Shown: positions 47,901-56,258 of the stretch, one piece after another
Layout: every line of letters starts with the position of its first letter
Numbering within the stretch: the first letter of the stretch is position 1
Source of the DNA: Luidia sarsii
Taxonomy: Eukaryota; Echinodermata; Asteroidea; Paxillosida; Luidiidae
Direction: 5' to 3'
Assembly: GCA_949987565.1 (NCBI GenBank)
Contig: OX465102.1
Span: 14,065,020 to 14,129,019 of the forward strand
DNA: 64,000 bases
Notes under the pieces: generated by a model
Seen by the model: the letters and a program-made list of their open reading frames with translations, nothing else
Database searches by the model: none
Told to the model about the DNA's origin: nothing
Made by a program: the position numbers and the translations under genes

Positions 47901-48674
47901 GGACTAGGAGGCAATACGCTCTTAGTGTCCTGGATAATAATACTGGTAGTTTTCTTTTAATGTGATAAATGATTTTTTTAAAACGTATACCTTTACTTCA
48001 CTTATGAGAGCCTCATAGGAATTGTAAGCGTTACAAAGCTGTATAGGTTCATCAAAATAAATGTATACTTCATCTTTAATAGGGAGCGTTTTACTAGGTG
48101 TGTTTTTCTTCTGAAATCGCTCACTGAACACGAGTGCCCCGAACTAGGCTGTGTGCACAATAAATGCCGTACAGATAACAGTGTTGACGTTCAAGGAGAC
48201 ACCGCCAGCAGGCCAGATAGGGTGACAGTCGGGCCACGCGGGGGAGAGGGGGAGCCTGCCTGCATGCACGGTGACAGGTAGAAGTGGCCTTCGTTCTGGG
48301 CAGGTATCTTGTGAAAACAAGCAATTAGGAGTCACTCAGAACGGTGCTAAACCCCGTCTGCAACCTGCGCTCGCCATTCTCTCTCTCCCTCGCCTCACTC
48401 CCTCCCTCCCCCCCCCCCTCTATTCTCCTTGCCCCTGTTTGAAAATTAAACCTCGAGTGTTGTCTGTCACAACACTCGGCCGCGAAATGGTGCCTCAGCT
48501 TTTTCGACACAGACCCAACCCAACACGCGGGGCGGAACGCGCCGCCGATGCCGATGTGCACCGGCAGCGCAACGGGGCATGCGGCCCGGACTTACCTGCA
48601 CACTCCGTAAGAATGGCAAGAATGACGAGGGTAACCAGGGGAAGGAAGGGGATGCAGCTACCGACGGGCATCAT
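4363..48674 (-). CDS. CA10: CA10/CA11-like carbonic-anhydrase-related protein (7 exons, 3' end missing)
   Basis: Secreted, probably non-catalytic alpha-carbonic-anhydrase-fold protein. Vertebrate CA10/CA11 are neuronal secreted proteins that bind neurexins (family knowledge). The join is 48674-48596, 45189-45139, 28315-28176, 22916-22728, 18030-17938, 9970-9898 and 4517-4363, giving 260 residues. Order: signal peptide 1-26; WW and YDGLQGPQYWG near 34-49; Cys58 and QSPVDL 64-69; NTGRRV 97-102; GGPLNYRY 117-124; GSEHTVNG 140-147; EVQL 153-156; LLP 222-224; [10 protein letters not shown] 232-241; SWIILNKP 246-253. The zinc ligands (H94, H96, H119 of CA2) are Glu130, Lys132 and Gln155, and H64 is Arg100. 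Cys58 and Cys241 fit the extracellular CA disulfide. The sequons are N187-E-T and N213-V-T. About 60 C-terminal residues (NFRPxQPLN region) are not in the window. The family is sure; CA10 versus CA11 or an invertebrate CARP is not resolved. Confidence 0.93.
4525..4549 (-). promoter_or_regulatory. CA10: Microsatellite serving as the polypyrimidine tract of exon 7
   Basis: On the transcript strand, T9 followed by (CT)n runs to within 10 bases of the AAG acceptor of exon 7. It is both a mononucleotide/dinucleotide repeat and the only pyrimidine tract for this splice site. Confidence 0.7.
4985..5393. repeat. 88-bp tandem repeat, about 4.5 units
   Basis: The word GATGCAGGATACAGG recurs at 5042, 5130, 5218 and (as AATGCAGG) 5306, an exact 88-base spacing. 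Units also share GGCCCAATGTGATGGAGGAT and TTGAGGGCATGTGGAG. Outer partial units are more diverged. Confidence 0.92.
6993..7175 (-). mobile_element. Family A MITE, copy 3 (183 bp, inverted)
   Basis: Full-length copy in intron 6. Flanking 9-mers TTTATAGAA and TTTATCGAA differ at one base. Confidence 0.93.
7613..8280. repeat. CT-rich polypyrimidine tract with a pure (TC)n core
   Basis: About 670 bases of nearly pure C/T on the plus strand, with an unbroken (TC)n around 8098-8170. The transcript of the CA gene reads it as GA-rich purine RNA. Long open frames here are repeat translations. Confidence 0.95.
9287..9848. mobile_element. Possible MITE with TAACCCTCAAAG ends
   Basis: GTAACCCTCAAAG at about 9287 faces CTTTGAGGGTTAAC at about 9834, roughly 560 bp apart, and each end lies next to a poly-G run. 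The inverted repeats are short and no target duplication was confirmed. Confidence 0.45.
9898..9970 (-). CDS. CA10: Exon 6: short helix exon of the CA domain
   Basis: Acceptor TTTCTCCAG, donor AGAG|GTAAAG; 73 nt, phase 0 to 1. Encodes [13 protein letters not shown] then [11 protein letters not shown], plus a Gly split with exon 7. It matches the alpha-CA helix between the V(G/S)xxxN strand end and the (K/R)GDE or KGK turn, and the phases fit both neighbours. N187-E-T is an N-glycosylation sequon. It was found by scanning for an exon with the required phases and length, so it is slightly less certain than its neighbours. Confidence 0.87.
11404..11868 (+). mobile_element. Family B element, copy 1, with interrupted left end
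   Basis: Ends CCCAATGTTGTATTGGGCCTTAA and contains ATTACTCGCGAGTAATAAA. The left end CCCTATACAACAT is separated from CATTGGTAAAGG by about 70 extra bases (about 11416-11487) absent from the copy at 51589. Confidence 0.75.
14238..14311. repeat. CGTCAG-family inverted hairpin
   Basis: CCTGACGTTGTGATCCTATG and the reverse complement of CATGCTAGGATCTAAGCGTC-type sequence flank CTTTGAGAAAGGTCC. A diverged copy of the palindrome at 1744-1868. Confidence 0.7.
14614..15224. mobile_element. Foldback element with ~105-bp arms
   Basis: The left arm starts TTAAAGGGGAATGAAACCCA and the right arm ends TGGGTTTCATTCCCCTTTAA. The arms stay complementary for about 105 bases with scattered mismatches (TTATCTGATTGGGTGTT, GTGCTACTCACCTACG). 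The middle of about 400 bp has no protein similarity that I recognise. Confidence 0.85.
17938..18030 (-). CDS. CA10: Exon 5: EVQL region of the CA domain
   Basis: Acceptor TATATACAG, donor TTTTG|GTAAGT; 93 nt, phase 0 to 0, 31 codons, beginning [11 protein letters not shown] and ending [10 protein letters not shown]. It continues exon 4 (LE|VQL). The third zinc histidine of active CAs (H119, in HLVHWN) is Gln155 here, as in CA10/11. His122 of CA2 is Phe158. Confidence 0.94.
18720..19990. repeat. ACC/ATC satellite with an 83-bp higher-order unit
   Basis: CACCATCAC-type trinucleotide DNA. From 19011 the word ATCTCTATACCATCACC recurs at 19094, 19177, 19260, 19343, 19426, 19509 and 19592, exactly every 83 bases. 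Units are almost identical there, while 19600-19990 is less regular. The open frames across it (poly-His, poly-Pro/Ser, poly-Asp/Gly) are artefacts. Confidence 0.96.
20806..20988 (+). mobile_element. Family A MITE, copy 4 (183 bp, perfect TSD)
   Basis: Full-length copy in intron 4, flanked by identical 9-mers TATTTATAA at 20797-20805 and 20989-20997. This sets the element borders and the 9-bp duplication, and suggests a fairly recent insertion. Confidence 0.96.
21390..21459. repeat. (TTC)n followed by a poly-G run
   Basis: About 15 TTC units (one interruption), then a T run, GGGAGTG and about 14 G. Confidence 0.95.
22728..22916 (-). CDS. CA10: Exon 4: central beta-sheet of the CA domain, zinc ligands lost
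   Basis: Acceptor TTGAATCTAG, donor TTGGAG|GTAAGG; 189 nt, phase 0 to 0, 63 codons. Begins [14 protein letters not shown] and ends [14 protein letters not shown]. Where catalytic CAs read FHFHWG this exon reads IEIKFG, so the first two zinc histidines are Glu130 and Lys132. The GSEH glutamate (E106 of CA2) is kept as Glu142. The match to the CA10/11 GGP..Y...EI...FG..DS.GSEH pattern is strong. Confidence 0.96.
23571..23830 (+). repeat. Repeat segment: CGTCAG-family unit plus CGAAACG/stem-loop unit
   Basis: CTTTGAGAAAGGTCCTGC...GGATCGGAACGTCAGACC is followed by a second unit with CTGACGACGAGCAG, CTGCTCGAAACG and the hairpin at 23753-23768. No open frame. The pairing suggests two repeat tails side by side. 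Confidence 0.6.
23753..23768 (+). other. Histone-mRNA-type 3' stem-loop sequence
   Basis: GGCTCTTTTCAGAGCC followed by ACAC: a 6-bp stem with a UUUC loop, the same as the animal replication-dependent histone 3' end element (established knowledge). A purine stretch CAAAAGAGATG starts 11 bases later, where a histone downstream element would sit. No histone C-terminus precedes it. Confidence 0.7.
25211..25637. mobile_element. 427-bp element nested in the foldback, with telomere-like interior
   Basis: Flanked by identical TCACAAAATT at 25201-25210 and 25638-25647, where the intact foldback arm has this sequence once. The ends GAGGCATATAAGCG and (reverse complement) GATATATAAGTG continue into shared TATGACGCTTAACCAC. 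The interior at 25376-25515 is degenerate CCTAACCCTAAT-type DNA. Confidence 0.88.
25376..25515. repeat. Degenerate CCTAAC/CCTAAT array
   Basis: About 20 imperfect units such as CCTAATCCTAACCCTAACAA. It resembles degenerate animal telomere repeat (CCCTAA) but is interstitial and inside the nested element. Confidence 0.85.
26230..27020. repeat. CT-rich array with a (CTCTAT)n block
   Basis: Nearly pure C/T with periodic A. From about 26697 to 26860 it is a regular CTCTAT hexamer. On the transcript strand it reads GA-rich. Three overlapping frames of up to 392 codons are repeat artefacts. Confidence 0.95.
27673..27855 (+). mobile_element. Family A MITE, copy 5 (183 bp)
   Basis: Full-length copy in intron 3, about 320 bp from exon 3. 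Flanking 9-mers AAGAATGAA and AAGAACGAA differ at one base. Confidence 0.93.
28176..28315 (-). CDS. CA10: Exon 3: start of the alpha-CA domain
   Basis: Acceptor TTTCACCAG, donor CAGCGG|GTAAGA; 140 nt, phase 1 to 0. It encodes 46 residues beginning [11 protein letters not shown] and including [12 protein letters not shown] and LLYDPDL. It matches the CA10/11 pattern FWG..NSAW.LC..GK.QSPV (family knowledge). Cys58 is the first cysteine of the expected disulfide. Confidence 0.95.
29698..30068 (-). mobile_element. Family B element, copy 2
   Basis: Begins TTAAAGGCCCAATACAACAT and ends ATGTTATATAGGGGCTTTAA, with GTTTTTTACTCGCGAGTAAT inside. It is in the reverse orientation relative to copies 1, 3, 4, 5 and 6. 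Confidence 0.88.
31120..31382. mobile_element. MITE-like element with TATGTGACCCGGCACA ends
   Basis: TATGTGACCCGGCACA at about 31121 faces TGTGCCGGGTCACATA at about 31366, a perfect 16-bp inverted pair. The roughly 225-bp middle is A/T-rich and non-coding. Confidence 0.75.
31866..32366 (+). mobile_element. Family B element, copy 3, long form
   Basis: The core is 32009-32366 (ATTAAAGACCCTATTATACA ... TGTATAGGGTCTTTAA). About 140 extra bases to the left (including GGGGAAGTCCAACTCACCGA and CTGCATGGTCCTAAGAG) match the reverse complement of the outer part of copy 7, so the long form is a real subfamily. Confidence 0.88.
33480..33836. repeat. (CCCTCT)n hexamer tract, about 56 units
   Basis: Almost uninterrupted CCCTCT over roughly 335 bases, with one break (CCCCCTCGCTCT) near 33640. 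The transcript strand carries (GGGAGA)n. The open frames (Leu-Pro, Ser-Pro, Arg-Glu, Gly-Glu repeats) are artefacts. Confidence 0.97.
36690..36740 (+). repeat. CGTCAG-family fragment
   Basis: AAAGGTCCTTCTAGAATTGA followed by ATCGTCAGGCCC: a diverged single arm of the 1744-1868 palindrome family. Confidence 0.6.
41283..41370. repeat. CGTCAG-family hairpin copy
   Basis: GGGCCTGCCGTTTCGATCCT, then CCTTTCTCAAAGGCAGAATA and CCTTTGAGAAAGATCCATGA: two diverged arms facing each other. Confidence 0.7.
44700..45083. repeat. (AGG)n polypurine tract beside exon 2
   Basis: About 380 bases of AGG/AGA with almost no pyrimidine on the plus strand. In the transcript it is (CCU)n, starting about 55 nt after the exon 2 donor. 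Long frames of Arg, Glu, Leu or Ser repeats are artefacts. Confidence 0.96.
45139..45189 (-). CDS. CA10: Exon 2: 51-nt N-terminal linker exon
   Basis: Acceptor TTTTAACAG and donor CAAG|GTACGT. It encodes [16 protein letters not shown] flanked by split Gly codons. The WW...YDGLQG stretch is the conserved lead-in of CA10/11-like proteins before the YWG motif of exon 3. It is phase 1 at both ends, so skipping it would keep the reading frame. About 55 nt past its donor the transcript enters a (CCU)-rich tract. Confidence 0.9.
45190..48595 (-). other. CA10: Intron 1 (3.4 kb)
   Basis: GT..AG intron between the signal-peptide exon and exon 2. It contains a CGTCAG-family piece near 45343-45375 and a short (GA)n/A-run at about 47370-47398. 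No other exon seen. Confidence 0.85.
48596..48674 (-). CDS. CA10: Exon 1: start codon and signal peptide
   Basis: Two adjacent ATGs (48674 and 48671) follow CTCTCACC, which places A at -3. The exon encodes 26 residues, starting [10 protein letters not shown], with a hydrophobic core ([13 protein letters not shown]) and a likely cleavage after ECA. It ends in phase 1 at TGCAG|GTAAGT, and the split codon is completed as Gly by exon 2. No in-frame stop was seen in the roughly 40 bases upstream, so a farther start is not excluded, but the hydrophobic peptide fits this one. Confidence 0.85.
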
Positions 48675-49200
48675 GGTGAGAGATGTGCGCCGAAACGCCG
48701 AGCCGAGGCCGAGACGAGACGAGCCGAGCCGAGACCGGTCGGGCCGGGGACGGTGCTGGGGTTAAGGCCTGACGTGGATGATGCCCGCTCAGGGTGTCAA
48801 GCAAAATCAGATCGTGGTGACGGAGACACGGCCAGCGGTTCACACACACACACACACACCACACAAAAGCAAGCCCCGCTTTCCCCCTAACCTCCGGAGC
48901 AGATCCTGGATATACCACAGGGTTGGTTTCTGCACACCGGAGGGATGCTAACCCCTCCAAATTGGCCGGGCCAAGTGCACGGTTATAAGTACCAGCAGGG
49001 CTCGATGGGCTAGGGCAGCAGGGAATCGGGATCCGATTTCTCGGGCTGAGGGGGTAGGGAGGGCGGGCGCTGGCTGGGCTGGGCTGGGCTGGGCTGCTCC
49101 CCCGCTGACGAGTTATTGACAGGGTCCGCCCCGGCACTGAGCTGAGACGCGCTCCTCTCCGAAGTGGGTGTGATAATTCTCGGGCCAAGTTAATGCTGCC
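48675..49200 (-). promoter_or_regulatory. CA10: Probable 5' UTR / proximal promoter of the CA10-like gene
   Basis: Sequence directly upstream of the start codon. It is GC-rich and has pentamer runs (GAGCC-type 48712-48740, GGGCT 49073-49096) and a (CA)n at 48841-48860. No clear TATA box or initiator identified, so the transcription start is unknown and an upstream non-coding exon is possible. Confidence 0.4.
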
Positions 49201-51588
49201 AGCCGAGGTGCAGGCACGCGGGCAGTGCGATGACGATGATGATAGCTAAGAACCTGCCTGCGGGTGACCCACTCAGTCAAGGCAGTCTTCATCGATGGCG
49301 TGAGGTGATAACAACTGATGCCATCGGTCACCCAAGTCTTGAGCTGGCCAGAGATGTCTTTCAGATGTTTTTTTTCTCTCTCTCTCTCTCTCTCTTCCTT
49401 CCTAAAATTGTCCCGAGTCGAAACTGCGTCTGATCCAGACGACCCGCGGACCTCTGTCCTGCAGTTCAAGTGAGCAACCTCTATACATCAGCCGTGCCGA
49501 GTGGCCTCCACAGTCATCACTGTCGCTCCTCTGTCTCTCTGTGTCTCCCTCTCTCTTCCTCGCTCCCTCTCTATATCCCTCCCTCCGAAATCTTCCCCGA
49601 GCCGTGGATGATGCGTTTATCACGACTGAGCAACTGATCATATAGTGCTGCGTATAGTTGTGGCCTCAATAAACTTGACTGCTGGCGGTTGCGCTCAAAC
49701 CCATTGTCCTCCCGCTAAGCCGGCTTGACGGATGGTCCCTCGCATCAGCTCAGACAGCGTCATGCAATCCCCTCAGTCGCAACCTCCTCCGGTCAGCTCT
49801 CCGGCTCTCTCATCTTCGATTCCGCAGACAGACGGAGGAAGACGGGAAAAAAAATCCCACACACTCACACCCCAGCCAGCCCACACAAAACCGCGCAAAT
49901 TAAATGAAAGGTTTCGGAATGCCACGGCAGGCGACCGCAGAAATAAAACTCTATACCGGAGTTAGGGCGTTCTCCCGGTTCGTCACGCAGCGCACAGACG
50001 TCCGTACACTTTGTGAATGGGCGAGTGAGCCCGTCGCTTCGCAATATATCTCCGCGCTATACCGCCCCGTAATAATTATTTCATATTCATATACAGCGGG
50101 CGAGAGGTATATGGGGGGATGAGGGGAGAGTAAGAGTGGGAGGGTTGCTGTGCGCGTACTGCGCATGCGCTGCTGGTGCGCATTGGACACGGAGTCCATG
50201 CCCAATAACGGAGGGGATTGAAGCGGGGGTGGGGGAGGGGAGGGGAGGGGGTGGTGAGGAAATGGCCAGAGGGCAGCGTAGCCGAGCTGTATTGGCAATC
50301 TGCAGCCCGCGCCCACTGCGATCGATGCTTCGACGGGTTTCGCCATATACCAGCCAGCACGAGGGAGGGAAGGGAAGGAAGGGAGGGGAGGAAGGGGCGG
50401 ACGGAGCGGGTTTTTGGCATCGGCTCATGGCGGGAGTTACACCAGCCCACACACGCCCAGATGCGGTTGATTTGAAATTACCACGGACTGCTAATTGTAT
50501 CTGTCATTGATTTCCAGCTGCACTGTTTATTTTTTAAGAGGCTGGTTTTGGTGAGCGAAGCAGACAATCAAGGAATTCGGCTTGAAGTACAGGCCCTAAC
50601 CATTGCTAATTAAAATCATGCGGTATGTTCTGTTAATATTTTGAAAATTTTATTTGTATCCCAATTTTTTTCTTTACGTCCATTAATGCAGCATTTCAAA
50701 AGAGAATCCAAAAAATATCTAAACTAAAATATATCATTTTCAAATCAAGTCTGTACAAAATCATTCTGTAAAACAAAATGAAGTTGAGGAAAGATTACAA
50801 ACCTCACGAAAACATTCTTTTGTTTGGCGTAGTTACTCCAATTCTGATATTTGCATCCAAAAATAAGGAGAGGCAAAGAACATGCTCGACGAATGAAAGT
50901 CAAGACCGGGGGAATATTGTTCTAGCACCTCTTGTCATTGAGAAGCTCCCAATAATTACATTAAGGGCGCTCCCAAAGTGGCAGCACGGGAAACACTCCA
51001 AGCGGAGACCTTCGATCAGAATGGCAATGTCTGAAAGGGGAAGGTTGATAAACGCGGGACTGTGGTGTTTCTTTTACAAACTATAATTTATATACAGGGA
51101 TAACGTCAGTGAGGCTGATGCTTAGAAATTGGATCACGTCTCTGTATTATGGAATAGCCCCATTTTGGGTGACTCCTTGTCAGTGCGTTTCATCATAGGC
51201 CTACAGTACGGTATAGAGGTAATACCACATGACATCTCTGTATCAGCAACGACTGCACAGGCCCACAAGTAAAGCATAGCAGACCTTTTGGGGACATTCT
51301 CCTGGACAATCTCGTGGAAAGACTATCAAATAGGAAAGTGTTTTAAGACGGTCACAGAAAAAAAAACCGTTATAGAAGTGTTAATTGAAGAGCTAAGAAG
51401 CGAGAAAATCTGATATAAAATTCGAGAGCAAAGAAACTGTTTTGCTTTGATTAAAAACTATTGAAAATGGACAATGTGAAAGTTTAAAATCCTTTCTGGC
51501 GATTATCTAGATCGGGTTGTGTGCAAACTGACATGCGACAAGATGTCACATCCTCAAGGCTCTTATTTGTCTCTCTAAATGCCCACGC

Positions 51589-51962
51589 TTAAAGGCCTAT
51601 ACAACATTGGTAAAGGTCAAAAGATTGCCACAGATTGTGTGTTCCATTCAACATCCGACAAAGGGCAATCCTGCGATCAAGGTTTTAGCCCAAATGGTGA
51701 TCTGAGAAAGTTGAAAAAGGTGACAAAAACCGTCACGGTTTTTGCACCATTCTGTAGTGTAAGTAATAGTTTATTATACTTGCGAGTAATAGACTATTTG
51801 TCGATGTCTGAGTGAAGATTTCTATAGGGGAGTGCAGCATCCCAGACCGTAAGATTTCAACATGAGGATTCTATCACGACCCTCTACAAACTGTGTAAAT
51901 TAGAAGGAAATCTGTGGAGATCGATGTTCCCGATCTTCCCAATGTTGTACTGGGCCTTTAAA
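51589..51962 (+). mobile_element. Family B element, copy 4 (most complete)
   Basis: Begins TTAAAGGCCTATACAACATT and ends CCCAATGTTGTACTGGGCCT then TTAA. Good reference copy, 374 bp, non-coding. Confidence 0.9.
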
Positions 51963-53025
51963 CCGCCCAGGTAACGTGATTTCCGACCCCCCTGGCCGTG
52001 CGAAGGAAGAAGAGGCGGTGTACGACTGAACAGGGACGCTCACGAGCGGACAACAGCGACAAGAAAAGGTCTAAGGAAAGGTGTGTTATCGTCGTCATCT
52101 CGGGCCGCGGATGAGAAATTAATGTGCTCTTTATGGCCACAATAGCTGGGCTGTGGGAGAGGGAGTTCTGTATAGACTGAAATTCCTCGACCAATCGGGA
52201 GCGCGCCAAACAAACTGAATACCTGGTCCGTATTGCTGGCGCCTATATTGATTGGATTTTATACCCGAAGGCCGCACGACCTTATAAAGCACTCCTTTAT
52301 TCTGCCCATTATCTGGCCAACATTTGGGTCTGTGAAAAAAAAAAAAATCCTGATCCTAAAAAACTGGATATAGTCAAATGAAATAAGACAGTATAGCGAA
52401 GGAACGTTCTTCCTTCCTTCATTCCTTCCTTCCTTGGCCTAAGTAGATTAGTGCATGGATTTTACCTCTCGCCAAATTCCATGACAAAACTTGAGTCATG
52501 AGCAGAAGTAGTCTAATGAAAAGCGAAAAATCCATAGCCTCCGAAACCCCTTATTGCGTGGGACCGTTTCAGTAGTTCATGTTCCGAAGTATCCATGTGC
52601 GCCTGTCTCTTCCTGTCTCGCTGCACGGCTGAAAACACATCGAACTTTGTAATTAATACCAAACAAGATATTCATTGACTGAAAAAAAAAAATCGAATAA
52701 GAGCCATCTACATTGCAAGCCGTGTCGCCTGCCTGCCTCGTATCCCTTGCCCGTGTCCCGCTCCGTGGTTCAGGCAAGAACCCCCCTTCCATCCCCTCAG
52801 CTCGCACGCGAAGGGCAACACACGACGGCCGTTTGTTTTCTTAAGAGATGAGTGGGTGATCTCCCCCCTCTGTGAATCATTCGTAATACGGCCATCAATT
52901 ATTTTCAACCGAGTGTCTCCTTGAGACGAGGCTAGGCCCACGTTTTAATTGCAATGATACCGCACGGCCAAGTGCGTTTGTACGTCGTACAGGGAAGTCC
53001 CACATGGTCCGATATGGACCGTTTA

Positions 53026-53275
53026 TGCAAAATGAAGGATTAGGCTCGGGCTTAGCGGTAATATTTCTCGAGTCATACCAGCTATGTCACAGGAATCTAC
53101 AGACGAGCGATTGGCCCCAGTTTCTATAGGTGAATACTCTATAACTATCGAGCCAACAAACCTTCAAATTCGGCGACAAAGTGACAAACCTCACCCTGGA
53201 TTTTCAGGTTTTGTCAGATGGAGACGAAGCCCGAGCCCGAGCCTGAACCATATGGATTCGTGAAGGATCTGAGAC
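53026..53275 (+). repeat. Family C fragment
   Basis: Shares AATGAAGGATTAGGCTCGGG, AAATTCGGCGACAAA and TTTTGTCAGATGGAGACGAA with the left arm of the foldback at 24122. No inverted partner here. Confidence 0.75.
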
Positions 53276-54338
53276 AACTACAAACCGAGATTCTCCCAAA
53301 AGAAATTAATATTATATTTTTTTTAGACGATGTGATGAATCTGTTGAATAATACCCAACTAGAAATTCTTAGCTTTATAGGTGTGCACAGCACTGTGCCT
53401 GCCGATCCGAATTTATGAACGAAATGATAGGATGTCTGTGAACGGGGGACTTGCAGACAAAAGAGGCAAACTGAATATGGAATGGTGCACATTAAAGAAT
53501 AATGTCCAGTTTACCACAGTAACGGAAGGGGGACGACAGACGGCACTTGCGCAGATACGCCTTCAGGCCTTTCAAAACAAACCGATGATACTGGCTTTAC
53601 AGTATTGCGGGCTCGCGTTGCGCATCTCCCACTGATTGAGGGCGGTATTTAACGCTCAGCCATTTCTCATCCGACTCTTGATCTGTCGATCGTCTTCACC
53701 AAATAATATGCCGCAAAGGAGTCATCCCCATCCTTACTTTAACACCAGTTTCACAGTGAGCCTTAGAGCATTGAAGGATACTCGGAGTGTCATCGCTCGA
53801 GCAAAGCCTGCTTTAAGAAAGGATTATACTTAATCGGAAGTCTGATAACATAATTATGGGTGTGATAGGGCCGCCTTCTGGCTGCGTCCCTTCCCGCATC
53901 TTATTATACCTAGGAGAATGCCTTCCAGAAACGTCTTATACTGAGACCACTCCGCTCCGGGTGGTGGTGCCAAGTACATGGCCACACCAACCGTCAATTA
54001 TGAGCTAGCATCCCCGACACACGTAGGCCCCTACATCTCTGAAACACCTCCGCTAGTAGACGACACTGTGTGATTACAGTTGCCCTTCGGCCTACACCAT
54101 AAACCGCACATTGGGTCTTAACATTCCAGCAGCTCACACAAAAGATATTATACGGAATAGCCAATAGAAAAAGTAAATTCATAGAAGGTATTCCATTCCA
54201 GAAGCTTGCTACTCAGACATATAAAAATGTGATCTATTGATCTTTGTAAGACAGACCTCTTTTGAATAAGATATCGATAACAAAACAAGGAGGTGTGATG
54301 GCTCTCTGCGTGGGTGTTATGGGTGCGCGCGCGCGGTT

Positions 54339-54610
54339 AATGGACCTTTCCCATGAAATATGCAAATTAGACCTAGCGCATGCGCTTAACTAAATTGGTG
54401 GGCAAGCGGGCTGCAAACCAATCATAGTTTTCCACGGGCGTGCGTGCACGCATTCTTTCTCACTAACAGTTTGGCGTGCGGTCATTGGCTATTAAGCGTC
54501 TCCTTCGCGCGTATTTCGAAACCTGCACGCATCGCGCACTCGTTTGCCCACCAATTTAGTAAAGCGCATGCGCCAGCTCTTATTTGCATATTTCATGGGA
54601 AAGGTCCATT
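54339..54610. mobile_element. MITE-like element with 29-bp perfect ends
   Basis: AATGGACCTTTCCCATGAAA then TATGCAAAT at the left is perfectly complementary to the right end. Inner arms (AGCGCATGCGCTT, CTAAATTGGTGGGCAA) continue the pairing to about 75 bp each. Non-coding, 272 bp. Confidence 0.88.
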
Positions 54611-55889
54611 GCTCTGCGTTTGACCAAATTGCGCGCGTACCGTAACCCCAAGATGCCCCCCGACCCTACCCAGCACAATGGCGTCAATATGACTGTGCTC
54701 GGCGTGTGTCATGTCTTTATAAAATACTGTCCGGTAGATCGAAGAATTTGTATCCCAAGACGCCGAAGATTTATTTGATTTCAGTTGTGGAAAACTTAAG
54801 ATAGAGTTGTAATACAAGATTTTGGATTGGAACTTTCGAACGGTTTAATTTCCATGCGCGGGCATTTCCGAAACCACGGATTGGTTTCAAGTTTCCGCAG
54901 GCTAAGGCCAAAGGCTAAAATTACAGCTTGTATTTTTTCGTTGACTTTTTTTTCTTATCTAAAATTGAGCATTCATCTGAGAAATGACAGCTACCGGTAC
55001 AACGGTTCGTGCGTGCGTGACCAGATCCGTCGTGTTTGTGGTTTTTTTTTTTTGCAAAAGCTTCGTCGTCGTTGATTAATGTTTAAAGGCAGCCAGACAT
55101 TACGAGCATTGTCTCAGGACACGGGTAGCTGAAAGCACCCGAAATATCAAATAGATCTATTAATATTTTGTAGGCTATGCATTCTATGTAAAAATGTATG
55201 TTCGAAAAGTCCGAGTCTAAGACATGGTTTCGAACACCACTAAAAAAATGTCGAAGAATCGTTCACCACGTTAGTCGAAATACGAACTGGTAACATAAAA
55301 TGTTCAATCTAAGCCACACTAATGGATTGGGTAGGTTTAAATCAATCCCAAGCTTTCAACGTTTCTTATAAAAAAGACCAAGAACAGGGCAAAGGATTTG
55401 CCAAAACACCCTTTGTCTAACGTATAGTGTCCTTGTGTAGGTGTATCGTTAATCAGGGGATACCGGCACCTATATTGAGCTGCAAATTTTCACACGAGTC
55501 ATTCCACGTGTTAAGACCATGTGAAAGCTGCCTGTAACTTGTCCGCCAGCTATAGCGAGCTGTCGGTGCGGATTCATGCAATATTGTATCTGTGTTTAAG
55601 TGGATCTGTTGTCAGGGAATTGACCGTGGGCTAAGACAAGGAGCGGTGCTTCAGAAGTACCACAAAGATATTCAAAACATTTATGTGTCGTCAGTGCCCG
55701 CTCAAGTTTTCCTGCCTCTGCTGATAACGTCGTGAATATCAATATATGCGGCACTGGAGGGCCTACAGGGTTACAGCTATATAGGATGGTTCTTATTATG
55801 CGACTGAAATGCAGTCGGTTGCTAGAGCTCTCGAGACCTGATAACGGACCTTTCACACAGTGCAGCGATCTTTGTCAGCTTCTTTTTAT

Positions 55890-56258
55890 GCCGAGTGGTA
55901 AAGCAATACCAATTCCCCACGTCATGGAGAAAAGGGTACCACGCCATTTACCTATAGAGCCTCGCTTTGGGTACACTGCTTCGAATGGGGAAAAAAGATG
56001 GCTGCTTCGTACTAACGGTCTGTCCTGGGGATTTCTGTACATAATCCGCACCTCTCAGGTTCTTTCATTTTCCATTGGCAGTGCCACGGGGTAAACAATA
56101 CCAATTCCTCGCCATGGGTAAACGGTGCCAGACTAGTATTTCAGCCTCGGTTTGGTTGCACTGTTTTGAATGGGAAGAGAACCAGATGGTCGAGCTATTA
56201 TATTCCGTAGACTGTTGTCCGCAGCGCGCACCTTTCAGTTTCCACTGACAGTGCCCCT
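55890..56258. repeat. Diverged tandem duplication, unit about 185 bp
   Basis: GGTAAAGCAATACCAATTCC at about 55898 and GGTAAACAATACCAATTCCT at about 56089 open two units. Both continue with a CCTCG.TTTGG..ACACTG-like block, GAATGGG and end in TTTCCA.TG.CAGTGCC. Confidence 0.78.

Noticed and set aside
48658..49188. 176-codon minus frame upstream of exon 1
   Set aside because: Different frame from the signal peptide, low-complexity GC-rich composition, no domain; more likely 5' UTR or promoter.
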